Source: Pseudoclavibacter sp. AY1F1 (GTDB taxonomy: Bacteria; Actinomycetota; Actinomycetes; Actinomycetales; Microbacteriaceae). From it: a stretch of DNA of 64,000 bases. Within the stretch, counting starts at the first letter, position 1. Each line of letters begins with the position of its first letter. The position numbers were made by a program, and so were the translations under genes. The notes beneath the pieces were generated by a model, which saw only the letters and a list, made by a program, of their open reading frames with translations, searched no databases and was not told the origin of the DNA. Below are positions 40,775-50,106 of the stretch, piece by piece. Location: contig NZ_PSTQ01000001.1 in the NCBI RefSeq assembly GCF_002931075.1, forward strand, positions 558,001 through 622,000, written 5' to 3'.

Positions 40775-41350
40775 TCAGCCCTCGAGGTCGTCCACGCCCG
40801 GCAGCCAGCTCTTCCCCGGCCCACCCCAACTGCGCTTTCGCATGACCTTGAACGCATCCTTGTACCAGGGGTGCTCGAGCCGGTCGGCGTAGATGATGCC
40901 GTTGAGATGGTCGAACTCGTGCTGCAGGATGCGGGCGAACCAGCCCTCGGCTTCGATCTCGTACTGCTCCCCGTCGAGGTCCGTGGCGCGCAGCAGAGCG
41001 CGTTCGGATCGGCGCAGGGGGTAGCGTTCGCCCGGGAACGACAGGCAGCCCTCCGACTCGAGTTCGTCGTCGAGCTCGAGCAGCGACTCCGGCTCGGCCG
41101 GAGTGACGTACAACTCTGGGTTGATGGCCACGCCGCGGCGCTCTGTGCCGTCGGCCTCCTCGTAGGAGTAGACGAAGAGGCGCTTGCCGACGCCGATCTG
41201 GGGGCCTGCGAGGCCTACGCCTGGGGCCGCATCCATGGTCTCGAACATGTTCGCGACGAGCTCGCGAATCTCCTCCGTGATCTCGCCGACCGGTACCGCG
41301 GGTTCATGAAGGACGGGCTCGCCGTAGATGCGAATTGGGAGAGTTGTCAT
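40775..41350 (-). CDS. def: Peptide deformylase
   Basis: A 191-residue metalloenzyme that removes the formyl group from nascent proteins. All three motifs are present: GVGLAGPQIG (44-53), EGCLSFPGE with the metal Cys, and QHEFDHLNG with the two metal His. ATG 41350 is preceded by TACGCT, six bases before it on the minus strand, and has no ribosome site, which suggests a leaderless mRNA. The gene diverges from the DMT transporter. Confidence 0.95.
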   Translation of the reverse strand: MTTLPIRIYGEPVLHEPAVPVGEITEEIRELVANMFETMDAAPGVGLAGPQIGVGKRLFVYSYEEADGTERRGVAINPELYVTPAEPESLLELDDELESEGCLSFPGERYPLRRSERALLRATDLDGEQYEIEAEGWFARILQHEFDHLNGIIYADRLEHPWYKDAFKVMRKRSWGGPGKSWLPGVDDLEG

Positions 41351-41415
41351 CCCATCAGCGTATCTTCGCGCCAACATCCCTTCACGACGCGCGCCGCACA
41401 ATAGGATTGCCCATC

Positions 41416-42426
41416 ATGACCATCGCACCCCTCAGTGATCTGGCAATGCTCCCAGGGCTCACTCCGGTCCAGATGATCGGCATCCCGCTCGCTCTGATCG
41501 GCGCTGTCTTCATGTCACTCGGTGCCATGTACCAGCATCGCGGTGTGAGCAAGGTAGAAGCGGCGAGTGGCACGAGCGGCGCAGCCGGACTGAACCTGAA
41601 GCACCTGTTCGCGTTGCTGAGTCGACCCTCCTGGGTCATCGGCACGGTCATGCTCGGGCTCGCCGTCGTCATGCAACTCGCCTCGTTCGTCTTCTCGCCC
41701 ATCATCGTGGTGCAGCCGCTCGGAGTGGTCTCGCTGCTCCTGACCACGCTGCTGACAGCGCGGGCTATCAGGCAGCGACTCCCGAACGTGAAGATCTTCG
41801 CCGTGGCCCTTTGCATCATCGGCGTCGGCGCGTTCGTGACGGTCGCTGCGCTGTTCGCCAAGGAAAAGGCGATCTCCGACGAGCAGGTTGCAACCGTGCT
41901 TGTCCTCCTCGCGATCGTCGTCGTCGTGTTCGGCACCGGCTTTTTCCTGCTGCGCAAGCGATTCAAGGCGCTCATCTACGTGCTCGGAGCCGGCGTCATC
42001 TACGGCTTCGTCGCGACGCTCGCCAAGATCACGATCAACCGCATCCAGCACGACAACTTCGAATGGCTGACTCTCATCTGCCTTGTTGCGCTCCTCATCG
42101 CGACGGGCGTCGGCGGCTACTTCGTCCAGAACGCCTACGCCTCCGGCCCGCCAGACATGGTCATCGCAGGGCTGACGGTCATCGACCCGATCATCGCGGT
42201 CGCCATCGCCATCGCCGTCCTCGGCGAGGCGAGTGCAGCCCCCTGGTACGCGTTCGTGCTGTTCATCGCTTCTGGCGCGATCGCCGTCACGGGTGTGTTC
42301 GTGCTCGAGCGAGGACAGACGGATGCCGAAGTCGAAGCTGTTCGCCGGAACGCGGTCGAGGGTCGCGGATCGCTCGACACCGAGGGGCGTCGAAGCGACA
42401 CCGAGGCGCGAGTCACCGAGCAATAG
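41416..42426 (+). CDS. DMT/EamA family membrane transporter
   Basis: A 336-residue protein with about nine to ten membrane helices (for example MIGIPLALIGAVFMSLGAMY, then WVIGTVMLGLAVVMQLASFV and SPIIVVQPLGVVSLLLTTLL). The two-fold helix pattern and GLTVIDPIIAVAIAIAVLGE near the end are typical of the drug/metabolite transporter superfamily; the group with PxxVVQPLG is common in Actinobacteria and resembles NIPA-like Mg2+ permeases. The last 45 residues are charged and cytoplasmic. TAGGAT lies eight bases before ATG. The substrate is unknown. Confidence 0.8.
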   Translation: MTIAPLSDLAMLPGLTPVQMIGIPLALIGAVFMSLGAMYQHRGVSKVEAASGTSGAAGLNLKHLFALLSRPSWVIGTVMLGLAVVMQLASFVFSPIIVVQPLGVVSLLLTTLLTARAIRQRLPNVKIFAVALCIIGVGAFVTVAALFAKEKAISDEQVATVLVLLAIVVVVFGTGFFLLRKRFKALIYVLGAGVIYGFVATLAKITINRIQHDNFEWLTLICLVALLIATGVGGYFVQNAYASGPPDMVIAGLTVIDPIIAVAIAIAVLGEASAAPWYAFVLFIASGAIAVTGVFVLERGQTDAEVEAVRRNAVEGRGSLDTEGRRSDTEARVTEQ

Positions 42427-42546
42427 CAGTCATCCAGCGTGTGCTGAGGCCACGCCTCCGGACACGGCCAGTACCATGACGTGAGATTCCGCGAGCGACG
42501 GCCACAACCTGTCGCGAGCCCCAGACGAGATCGAGGTCACCACCCC

Positions 42547-43800
42547 GTGCCGAATGAAGGTCATTCAACAAGCACCACCGCCGTCGCAGCTGACGGCGAA
42601 CGGCCGCTCAAGATTCTGATCGCGGGGGACACTTTCACGCCGAACGTCAACGGCGCCGCCAAGTTCACGGAGCACCTGGCATCCGGCATGGCCGCTCGAG
42701 GCCACGACGTGCACGTCATCGTGCCGGCCGCCAGCAGGCGCCACGGCACTTGGACGGAAGAATACGACGGGCAGAAGGTGACCGCGCACCGCCTCAGGTC
42801 TCATCGCTGGTGGGCACACGACTGGCTGCGCTACGCACCGCCGTGGCACATCCGAGCAGAATCGGAGCGTGTGGTCGACGAAGTCCGTCCCGACGTCGTG
42901 CACTTCCAGTCTGCCGTCATCATCGGCCGCGGTGTCGCGATCGAAGCCGAGAAGCGTGGCATTCGCATCATCGGCACAAACCACCTCATGATCGAGAACC
43001 TCGTCGACCACTCGCTGCTGCCACAGGCCCTCCGCGGTATCGCGGCGAGCATCTGGTGGAAGGATGCGCGCTCGACATTGGGCCGCGCATCCGCCATCAC
43101 CACCCCGACGCGCCGCGCCGCTGACTTCCTCGAGGCGAACGGCGGCATCTCCGACGTGCTCGCGATCTCGTGTGGCATCCGAACCTCCGACTACACGTTC
43201 GACTTCTCGCCACGCGAGTCCAAGCGCATTCTCTTCGTGGGTCGAGTGACCGGAGAGAAGAAGATCGATGTGCTGCTCCGCGCCCTCACGCTCCTGCCGT
43301 CGGACGTGGGGCTCGACATCGTCGGTGGGGGAGACCAGAAGAAGAACCTGCAGTCGCTCGCCAAGCAGCTCGGGCTGGCGGATCGCGTGACGTTCCACGG
43401 CTACCTGAGCGATCAGGAGCTTCGCCGCATGTACACGCGCGCCTCCGTGTTCGCGATGCCCTCGATCGCTGAACTGCAGTCGATTGCGACAATGGAGGCC
43501 ATGGCCTCCGGTCAGCCCGTCGTCGCGGCCGACGCGATGGCGCTGCCCCACCTCGTGCACGACGGCGAAAACGGCTTCCTTTTCGAGCCGAACAACGAGC
43601 GCGACCTCGCCGACAAGCTCTCGCAGGTCCTTGCGCTCTCAAGTTCCGAACGCGAGGAGATGGCCCGCGCGGGTCTCGACCTCGTGCGCATGCACGACAT
43701 CGACCGCACGCTTGAGCTGTTCGAGCGGCTCTACCGGGGCGCATCCGTCAAGGAAGTCGCGCGCGATTCGGTCAACGAGCAGGACCACTCGCTCGACTGA
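42547..43800 (+). CDS. Family 4 glycosyltransferase
   Basis: A GT-B fold glycosyltransferase of about 417 residues. The acceptor part starts ILIAGDTFTPNVNGAAKFTE, and the donor part has ILFVGRVTGEKKIDVLLRAL, then FHGYLSDQELRRMYTRASVF and the motif MEAMASGQPVVAADAMALPH, as in GDP-mannose-dependent mannosyltransferases of the PimB/MgtA kind. It probably transfers a sugar to a lipid or glycan of the envelope. The start is uncertain: GTG 42547 has GAGG ten bases upstream, while GTG 42481 adds 22 residues rich in Arg. Confidence 0.85.
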   Translation: MPNEGHSTSTTAVAADGERPLKILIAGDTFTPNVNGAAKFTEHLASGMAARGHDVHVIVPAASRRHGTWTEEYDGQKVTAHRLRSHRWWAHDWLRYAPPWHIRAESERVVDEVRPDVVHFQSAVIIGRGVAIEAEKRGIRIIGTNHLMIENLVDHSLLPQALRGIAASIWWKDARSTLGRASAITTPTRRAADFLEANGGISDVLAISCGIRTSDYTFDFSPRESKRILFVGRVTGEKKIDVLLRALTLLPSDVGLDIVGGGDQKKNLQSLAKQLGLADRVTFHGYLSDQELRRMYTRASVFAMPSIAELQSIATMEAMASGQPVVAADAMALPHLVHDGENGFLFEPNNERDLADKLSQVLALSSSEREEMARAGLDLVRMHDIDRTLELFERLYRGASVKEVARDSVNEQDHSLD

Positions 43801-43821
43801 GTCCGTCGCACGCCTCTGGCC

Positions 43822-44604
43822 TCAGCCGTTCTGATCGCCGGGCAGAGTCAGGATGCGTGCCCCGCCTTCCATGATGGCGATCGTGTGTTCAGTGTGGGCG
43901 GTCCTGCATCCGGTTGCGCTGCGCAGTGTCCAGCCGTCCTCGTCGGTCACGAGCCGGTTCGTGTCGGCCATGACCCACGGCTCGATCGCCAGCATCATCC
44001 CGGTGCGTAGACGCACGCCGCGGCCGGGACGACCGTCGTTCGCGACGTGCGGGTCCTGGTGCATCGTCGAGCCGATCCCGTGCCCGCCGAACTCCATGTT
44101 GATCTCGTACCCGGCTGACGAGAGGACGCTGCCGATGGCATGCGAGATGTCGCCAACGCGCGCACCGGGAACTGCGACGGCGATGGCGGCGGCAAGAGCG
44201 CGTTCGGTGACTTCGATGAGCGCTTCGTCGGCGGCATCACGAGACGAGCCCACGATGAAGCTGATGGCCGCGTCTGCGGCCACGCCGTTTTTCACGATCG
44301 CAAGATCGAGCGTGAGGAGGTCTCCGTCCGTGAGTCGGTAGTCGTGTGGCTTGCCGTGGAGGACGGCGTCGTTCACTCCGACGCAGATGTAGTGCCCGAA
44401 CGGGCCTCTCCCGAACGACGGTTCGTAATCGACGTAGCACGAGGTTGCCCCAGCCTCCAGGATCAGCGTCTTCGCCCACTCATCGATCTCGAGCAGGTTC
44501 GTGCCGACCCTGATCTTCGCTTTCAGGTGCTGCAAGATCGTCCCGACGACCTGCCCGGTCACTGCTGCCCGTGCGAGCTCGGTCTCGTTGAGGATCTCGA
44601 TCAT
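43822..44604 (-). CDS. map: Type I methionine aminopeptidase
   Basis: A 260-residue enzyme that removes N-terminal Met after deformylation. The metal and substrate residues are visible: LHGKP (His 83), LTLDLA (Asp 100), AADAAI (Asp 111), GHGIGSTMH, AIEPW and HTEHT. AAAGG lies six bases before ATG 44604. It diverges from an XRE regulator across an operator-like palindrome. The genome may carry a second map in the ribosomal protein region, as in many actinobacteria. Confidence 0.94.
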   Translation of the reverse strand: MIEILNETELARAAVTGQVVGTILQHLKAKIRVGTNLLEIDEWAKTLILEAGATSCYVDYEPSFGRGPFGHYICVGVNDAVLHGKPHDYRLTDGDLLTLDLAIVKNGVAADAAISFIVGSSRDAADEALIEVTERALAAAIAVAVPGARVGDISHAIGSVLSSAGYEINMEFGGHGIGSTMHQDPHVANDGRPGRGVRLRTGMMLAIEPWVMADTNRLVTDEDGWTLRSATGCRTAHTEHTIAIMEGGARILTLPGDQNG

Positions 44605-44648
44605 GCGGCGCCTTTCGTCGTGAGGCCTCATATGCCCCAATAAGTATC

Positions 44649-44666
44649 CCGGTAAAGGTATACCGG
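44649..44666. promoter_or_regulatory. Palindrome in the map/XRE divergent promoter
   Basis: CCGGTA (44649-44654), six bases, TACCGG (44661-44666). It lies just upstream of TAGTAT (44669-44674), the likely -10 box of the XRE gene, which is six bases before ATG 44681. A bound regulator would repress both directions. Confidence 0.5.
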
Positions 44667-44680
44667 ATTAGTATTGGGAC

Positions 44681-44974
44681 ATGGTCAGACTTCCACTCAG
44701 CCCAGACGACATCGAGCGCGGGGAGCGCCTCGGAGCGTTCCTGCGGCGCGCGCGGGGCGATCGCCCCATGCTTCGGGTTGCGCTCGACGCGGGCGTGTCG
44801 CCAGAGACGCTTCGCAAGATCGAGTCGGGCCGGGTGGCGACGCCAGCATTCTCGACGATCGCGGCGATCGCCGGAGTCCTGTCGGTCTCGCTCGACGAGA
44901 TCTGGTCGGCAATCAGCGAGTCGGAGGTCCGTGCGGGCTCAGCGACGGACCCCGGGATGCGCGCCGTCAGCTGA
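44681..44974 (+). CDS. XRE-type helix-turn-helix regulator
   Basis: A 97-residue DNA-binding protein: RLGAFLRRARGDRPMLRVAL, then DAGVSPETLRKIESGRVATP and AFSTIAAIAGVLSVSLDEIW is an XRE/Cro-type helix-turn-helix. No separate effector domain exists. The mRNA is probably leaderless (TAGTAT plus six bases plus ATG). It is divergent from map and likely acts on the palindrome between them. Confidence 0.85.
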   Translation: MVRLPLSPDDIERGERLGAFLRRARGDRPMLRVALDAGVSPETLRKIESGRVATPAFSTIAAIAGVLSVSLDEIWSAISESEVRAGSATDPGMRAVS

Positions 44975-44980
44975 AGCTGT

Positions 44981-45325
44981 CTAGCTCGTCTGCGCCTCCC
45001 GCGCTTCGAGCGCGGCTTCCAGGCGCTCGACCTTGCCGTCGAGCTCGCCAGTGTGTCCTGGCCGGATGTCGGCTTTCAGAACCAGGGAGACACGGCTCCC
45101 GAACTGGCCCACAGCCTCCGTCGCTGCTTTGACGACGGCGAACACTTCGTCCCACTCACCCTCGATGGTTGTGAACATCGAGTCGGTGCGGTTGGGGAGC
45201 CCGGATGCGCGCACGACGGCGACCGCGGCGGCGACGGCGTTGTGGAGTGACGCGTCGCCCTCTCCCGGAGAAGGGGCTGACGGGCTTGGAGTTCCGCTGG
45301 GGGCGACGGAGAAGGCAACGATCAT
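44981..45325 (-). CDS. Thiamine-binding protein, MTH1187/YkoF family
   Basis: A 114-residue ferredoxin-like fold protein. MIVAFSVAPSG, then AVAVVRASGLPNRTDSMFTT and IEGEWDEVFAVVKAATEAVG and RVSLVLKADIRPGHTGELDG match the MTH1187/UPF0045 family, which binds thiamine or its pyrimidine precursor. ATG 45325 starts the conserved part. It is convergent with the XRE gene (six bases apart). Confidence 0.85.
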   Translation of the reverse strand: MIVAFSVAPSGTPSPSAPSPGEGDASLHNAVAAAVAVVRASGLPNRTDSMFTTIEGEWDEVFAVVKAATEAVGQFGSRVSLVLKADIRPGHTGELDGKVERLEAALEAREAQTS

Positions 45326-45375
45326 GCCCACCATCGTGCCACGCCGTCACGCGGTCGTCCTGCTGTGTTCAGAAG

Positions 45376-45450
45376 TAGGGCGGGTGGGACTCGAACCCAC
45401 GCATCGTCCAGTTATGAGCCGGATGCCTTAACCAGCTTGGCTACCGCCCC
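45376..45450 (-). tRNA. tRNA-Met (CAT anticodon)
   Basis: A 75-base cloverleaf on the minus strand. Acceptor GGGGCGG (from 45450) pairs with CCGCCCT (one G-U pair), D-stem GCC/GGC, anticodon loop CTCATAA with stem TCCGG/CTGGA, T-arm GTGGG-TTCGAGT-CCCAC, and discriminator A at 45376. CCA is not encoded. The CAT anticodon fits elongator Met; an Ile2 (lysidine) tRNA cannot be fully excluded. Confidence 0.9.
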
Positions 45451-45559
45451 AAGCGCTGTCGATTCTAGCCAGATTTCACTCCCGTGTGCGGCGGACGGAC
45501 TTGTGAACACGGGCAGGTCTAGACTTGGGCCCCACAAGCGGGGTCGACGTCGATTCCGT

Positions 45560-46186
45560 ATGCACGAAAAGCAGGGGATGATGAAGCGAGCTGAACAGCG
45601 AGCGCAGACGAGGCAGGCGCTTCTCGAAGCGGCTTCGCTCGAGTTCGAGGCCAACGGCTACGCCGCGACGGTTCTCAGTGATATTTCCGACCGTCTTGGC
45701 ATGACCAAGGGCACGGTCTACTTCCACTTCCCGACGAAGGCCTTGCTTGCCCAGGCCGTCACCGCGAACTGGTCGGTGATGTGGGAGGAGGAGATCGCCG
45801 CCTCTCGCGAGCGAGGGCTCTCGCTTGACGAGCTCGAGTCGCTCATGATCCGGATCGCGGAGCGCTTTCAGTCTGACGCGCTCATCCGCGCGACTATCAG
45901 GCTCGTTCGCGAACGTGAACTGATCGAGGAGGAGCTTCCTCGCCCCTTCGATCATTGGCTCGATGTGACGAAAGAGGCGCTCCAGGCCTCTCGCGAATCT
46001 GGTGTGCTGCGCGACGACATCGATGTGGATGCGGCGGCCTGGCAGATCCTGGCGAACCTGGTGGGCATTCAGCTGCTCATCGATGACCTGAACGACGGTC
46101 GGAGTATCGCGGATCGTGTCAGGGAGATGTGGGCGGTCCACAGGGTCACCCTCGCTACCCCGGGGCGCTCAGTCACACAATCCTGA
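45560..46186 (+). CDS. TetR family transcriptional regulator of the RND pump
   Basis: A 208-residue TetR protein. The DNA-binding part reads TRQALLEAASLEFEANGYAA, then TVLSDISDRLGMTKGTVYFH and FPTKALLAQAV. The ligand domain is helical (MIRIAERFQSDALIRATIRL). ATG 45560 is used; ATG 45578 or 45581 in the same frame are alternatives next to AGGGG. The efflux gene follows about 200 bases later on the same strand, so it is the likely repressor. A CGGGT/ACCCG hairpin lies between the two genes, at about 46287-46303. Confidence 0.88.
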   Translation: MHEKQGMMKRAEQRAQTRQALLEAASLEFEANGYAATVLSDISDRLGMTKGTVYFHFPTKALLAQAVTANWSVMWEEEIAASRERGLSLDELESLMIRIAERFQSDALIRATIRLVRERELIEEELPRPFDHWLDVTKEALQASRESGVLRDDIDVDAAAWQILANLVGIQLLIDDLNDGRSIADRVREMWAVHRVTLATPGRSVTQS

Positions 46187-46383
46187 CTCGCCGCATCCCC
46201 CATTACCAGAGGGGCGGTGCCTGCGTTGCGCGCATTCCTGTCTTCGGCCAAAGATCAGTCTCAGGTAGGGCATGAGAGGCGAGGAACCCGTCCTTTCGGG
46301 TGATTCCAAGGTTCGTCCTCGGCGACAGGATTGAGTGGCGCCAGGTCATCGCTCGGCGTCGTGTCGCGTCGAAAGGTCCCTCT

Positions 46384-49300
46384 GTGTCTGTGCTCACCCG
46401 TCTGAGTCTCAAGTATCGAATTCTGATCGGTCTGCTCACCGCGGCGATCGCAGCGGCGGGGATCATCTCGACGGCGCAGCTCAAGCAGGAGCTCATGCCG
46501 TCGATGGAGATCCCGCAGGGCTTCGTGACCGCAACTCTCGACGGTGCGTCTCCAGACGTCATGGTCTCCGAGGTCACAGAGCCGATCGAGAACGCCCTTC
46601 GAGCGGTCTCGGAGGTGCAGTCGGTGACTTCCACGACTTCCGAGGGGTTCGCGCAGATCGTCGTCGCTTGGAGCTTCGATGCCGACAAGTCGCAGGTCGA
46701 GGCCGACCTCCGTGCCGCGGTCGAGTCCACCGAAGCCACGCGTCCTGACTCGTCGACCGCTGAGCTCATGACGTTCTCGCTCGACGCGCTGCCTGTCTTG
46801 ACTCTCGGCGCGTCGTCCGACGCCGACACCGCCGCGCTCTCGAAGACGCTCACGGACACCGTGGTGCCCGCGCTCTCGCAGGTCGACGGTGTGCAGAACG
46901 TTCAGGTTTCCGGTGCCCGCGAGGAACGCGTCGAGATCAGCCTGCGCCAGGCCGACGTCGACGCGCTGAAGATCGACACCTCGATGATCGAGCCGACGCT
47001 CACCGCGGCCGGCCTGGTGCTGCCGGCCGGCGACGTCACGGGAGGCAGCGGCGAGATCTCCGTGCAGGTCGGCTCGCAACTCGACACGCTCGACGCCCTC
47101 CGCGCGCTGCCCTTCACGACGGAGGACTCCACGGTTCTGCTCTCGCAGTTCGCGGATGTCGACCTCAAGGAAGTCCCTGCGACGTCCATCTCCCGCGTCA
47201 ATGGTGCGGAAACGCTGACGCTCAGCATCACGAAGGCCACGGACGCGAGCACTGTCTCCGTCGCGCACGGTGTCACGGAGAAGCTGGCCGAGATCACGCC
47301 GACACTCCCGTCGAACGTGGTGTTCACCGAGATCGAGAACCAGGCTCCCTACATCGAGCAGTCCATCCACGATCTGTCGGTCGAGGGTGGACTTGGCCTC
47401 ATCTTCGCGGTCCTCGTCATCTTCCTCTTCCTCGCTTCGTTCCGTTCGACGATCGTCGCAGCGATCTCCATCCCGATGTCGCTGCTCATCACGATGGTCG
47501 GCCTGAACCTGGGCGAGTACTCGCTCAACATCTTGACGCTCGGTGCGCTGACGATCGCCGTCGGGCGAGTGGTCGACGACTCGATCGTGGTCATCGAGAA
47601 CATCAAGCGACGCCAGGGTTCCGGTGCGCTGACCATCGAGGGCATCGTCGGTTCCGTCGGGCAGGTCGCGGGCGCCATTACGGCATCGACGCTCACGACC
47701 GTCGCTGTGTTCCTTCCTATCGCGTTTGTCGGCGACATCGTCGGGCAGCTTTTCCGCCCCTTCGCGGTGACCGTCTCGATCGCGTTGATCGCGTCCCTGG
47801 TCGTTGCCCTCACGATCGTGCCGGTCTTCGCGTACTGGATGCTGCGCCGTCCGTCCAAGCCCATGAAGCGTGAGCGCTTCATCAGAGCGCGTGCGGCACA
47901 GGCTGCCTGGGCGGCTCGCCAGGAGGACTCCGCCGAGCGTCGGTGGGTCCGTCAGGCCGAAAAGCTCGAGGCGAAGAACGCGAAGCGGGAGCAACGCGGG
48001 AAGTCGCTCCTGCCGGTCCCTGCGTCCGCATCCGGAGTTGTGCATGCGAGTGGCGACGGCGAAGAGGGCTCGCCTTACGACGGCCTGCAGCGCGCGTTCG
48101 TCCCGATTCTGGATGCAACGCTGCGGCACCCGCGTCGCACGATCGCCGCGGCGCTCGCGCTCCTCCTGCTGACGGGAGTTGGGGCGACCGCGCTTCGAAG
48201 CGACTTCCTCGGCAGCATGGGTGACGAGACGATCCTCGTCGAGCAGAAGCTCGCTCAGGGGACCACCATCGAGCAGAGCCTGGCGAGTGCGGAGAAGCTC
48301 GAGGCAGTGCTCTCGACGAAAGACAGTGTCGAGACGTTCGTGAGCTCTATCGGAGCGAGCGGGGCCAGCGCCTTCGGTGGTGGCGGGGGAGACACCTCGA
48401 TCACCGTCATCCCAGTCGAGGGAGAGGATGCAGAGGCCGTCGCCAACGGCCTTCGTGCGGACTTCGGCGGGCTCAGCGACGTGGGCGAGGTGACCGTCAC
48501 GACGGCGGCATCGTCAGCGTTGGCGAGCGACGTCCAGCTTGCGATTCAGGGCAACGACGCGGATGCACTCAACCAGGCAGCGACGCAGCTCAGCGATGCG
48601 GTCAAGGACCTCCCGGGGGTCACTGCCGTCACCAACGATCTCAGCACTGGCGGCAACGTCGTTGTCGTCGATGTCGATCGCAGCAAGGCTGCTGGCTTCG
48701 GTTACACGCAGGCCACGGTCGGTCAGGCCGTCTCCGCCGCGCTCACCGGAACGCCGCTCGGATCGGTGCGGCTCGAAGGCGTTGACCGCGACATCGTGAT
48801 CGCACCGACGCAGGGCCCGGTGGCACTCGACCAGCTTGCGCTCATGCAGCTGCCGGTCACCGCCGTCCAGCAGCAGCGTGCCATCCAGGACGCTACGGAT
48901 GCGTTCGCCGATGAGCAGGAGGCGAAGGCCGAGGAGCAGCAGGCCGAAGCCGTCGAGCAGATGCAGGAGACGGTCAACGACGCGGTCGAGGCGCGAGACA
49001 CGGTCTCGTCGCAGCTGTCCGAGCTGCAGACCCAACTGGCCTCCCTCCAGAGTGCCCCGCTGACGCCCACCGTTCCGGACGCAGGTTCGGGCATGACTCC
49101 CGAGCAGGCAGCACAGGCTGAACGGGATGCCCAGATCGCTGCCCTCACCGACGCGATCACTCAGGCAGAGTCGGGCATCGAGCAGGCAAACGCCGGTGTC
49201 GACGCGGCTGTGAAGGCTCAGGAGGATATGGCAGCGCAGACGCTTGAGGCGGAGGAGACGCAGGCCAGGCAGGAGGGTCTCGCCGATACGCAGGCGACTC

Positions 49301-50106
49301 CGATCCGTCTTGGTGACATCGCGGCGGTCCGCGAGGAGGCCACGCCGAGCGCGATCACACGCAACGACGGTGCCCGTCAGGTCACCGTCTCGATCACACC
49401 AGCCGAGGGGCAGCTCGGAACCGTGACCCAGTCCGTGTACGCAGCGACCGACGGCCTTGCATTGCCCGCCGGAGTGACGTTTGTTGTCGGCGGTGCCTCC
49501 GCTGACCAGAACGAGTCATTCGAACAGCTCGGCATGGCAATGCTGCTCGCTATAGTCCTGGTGTTCCTCATCATGGTGGCGACGTTCCGCAGCCTCATGC
49601 AACCGCTCATCCTGCTCGTCTCCGTGCCGTTCGCTGCGACGGGCGCAGTCGCACTGCTGCTCCTGACGGACACGCCGCTCGGACTGCCCTCGCTCATCGG
49701 CCTGCTGATGCTGATCGGAATCGTGGTCACCAACGCGATCGTGCTGATCGACCTCATCAACCACATCCGAGAACGGGGCGCGAGCGTGCACGATGCGATC
49801 GTGCACGGCACGAGACTGCGCCTGCGACCCATCCTCATGACGGCCGCCGCGACGATCTTCGCGCTTGTGCCGATGTCGCTCGGCCTGACCGGCGGCGGCG
49901 TTTTCATCTCCAAGCCGCTTGCCATCGTCGTGATCGGCGGTCTGATCAGCTCGACGCTCCTCACGCTTGTGCTCGTGCCCGTCCTCTACTCGAGCGTGGA
50001 ACGGCGCGCCGACCGTCGGGCCGCGAAGCGAGCGGCGCGGGCCGACAAGAAGTCGGAGGCCGCGGCGCGGAAGAAGGCGCTGGCCGCGTCACCCGCGGCC
50101 AGTTGA
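46384..50106 (+). CDS. RND superfamily efflux transporter with a coiled-coil insertion
   Basis: A 1240-residue transporter of the AcrB/SwrC type: the two halves each show a first helix, a large porter domain and a block of five to six helices (GLIFAVLVIFLFLASFRSTI, then VGRVVDDSIVVIENIKRR with the proton-relay Asp pair; second half IGLLMLIGIVVTNAIVLIDL). GTG 46384 has AAAGG seven bases upstream. Two parts are unusual: a charged cytoplasmic linker after the first half and an Ala/Glu/Gln-rich helical hairpin of about 148 residues (825-972) inside the second porter region, between MQLPV and PIRLGD. It probably exports drugs, lipids or peptides by proton antiport. Confidence 0.92.
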   Translation: MSVLTRLSLKYRILIGLLTAAIAAAGIISTAQLKQELMPSMEIPQGFVTATLDGASPDVMVSEVTEPIENALRAVSEVQSVTSTTSEGFAQIVVAWSFDADKSQVEADLRAAVESTEATRPDSSTAELMTFSLDALPVLTLGASSDADTAALSKTLTDTVVPALSQVDGVQNVQVSGAREERVEISLRQADVDALKIDTSMIEPTLTAAGLVLPAGDVTGGSGEISVQVGSQLDTLDALRALPFTTEDSTVLLSQFADVDLKEVPATSISRVNGAETLTLSITKATDASTVSVAHGVTEKLAEITPTLPSNVVFTEIENQAPYIEQSIHDLSVEGGLGLIFAVLVIFLFLASFRSTIVAAISIPMSLLITMVGLNLGEYSLNILTLGALTIAVGRVVDDSIVVIENIKRRQGSGALTIEGIVGSVGQVAGAITASTLTTVAVFLPIAFVGDIVGQLFRPFAVTVSIALIASLVVALTIVPVFAYWMLRRPSKPMKRERFIRARAAQAAWAARQEDSAERRWVRQAEKLEAKNAKREQRGKSLLPVPASASGVVHASGDGEEGSPYDGLQRAFVPILDATLRHPRRTIAAALALLLLTGVGATALRSDFLGSMGDETILVEQKLAQGTTIEQSLASAEKLEAVLSTKDSVETFVSSIGASGASAFGGGGGDTSITVIPVEGEDAEAVANGLRADFGGLSDVGEVTVTTAASSALASDVQLAIQGNDADALNQAATQLSDAVKDLPGVTAVTNDLSTGGNVVVVDVDRSKAAGFGYTQATVGQAVSAALTGTPLGSVRLEGVDRDIVIAPTQGPVALDQLALMQLPVTAVQQQRAIQDATDAFADEQEAKAEEQQAEAVEQMQETVNDAVEARDTVSSQLSELQTQLASLQSAPLTPTVPDAGSGMTPEQAAQAERDAQIAALTDAITQAESGIEQANAGVDAAVKAQEDMAAQTLEAEETQARQEGLADTQATPIRLGDIAAVREEATPSAITRNDGARQVTVSITPAEGQLGTVTQSVYAATDGLALPAGVTFVVGGASADQNESFEQLGMAMLLAIVLVFLIMVATFRSLMQPLILLVSVPFAATGAVALLLLTDTPLGLPSLIGLLMLIGIVVTNAIVLIDLINHIRERGASVHDAIVHGTRLRLRPILMTAAATIFALVPMSLGLTGGGVFISKPLAIVVIGGLISSTLLTLVLVPVLYSSVERRADRRAAKRAARADKKSEAAARKKALAASPAAS

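Noticed and set aside
46287-46303. ACCCG/CGGGT hairpin upstream of the RND gene as a terminator or riboswitch
   Set aside because: The stem has only five base pairs, with no T-run and no conserved riboswitch features.
46261-48129. Minus-strand ORF of 622 codons inside the RND gene
   Set aside because: Composition is His/Arg/Asp-rich, the mirror image expected opposite a GC-rich coding frame; the plus-strand RND protein has clear motifs over the same bases.
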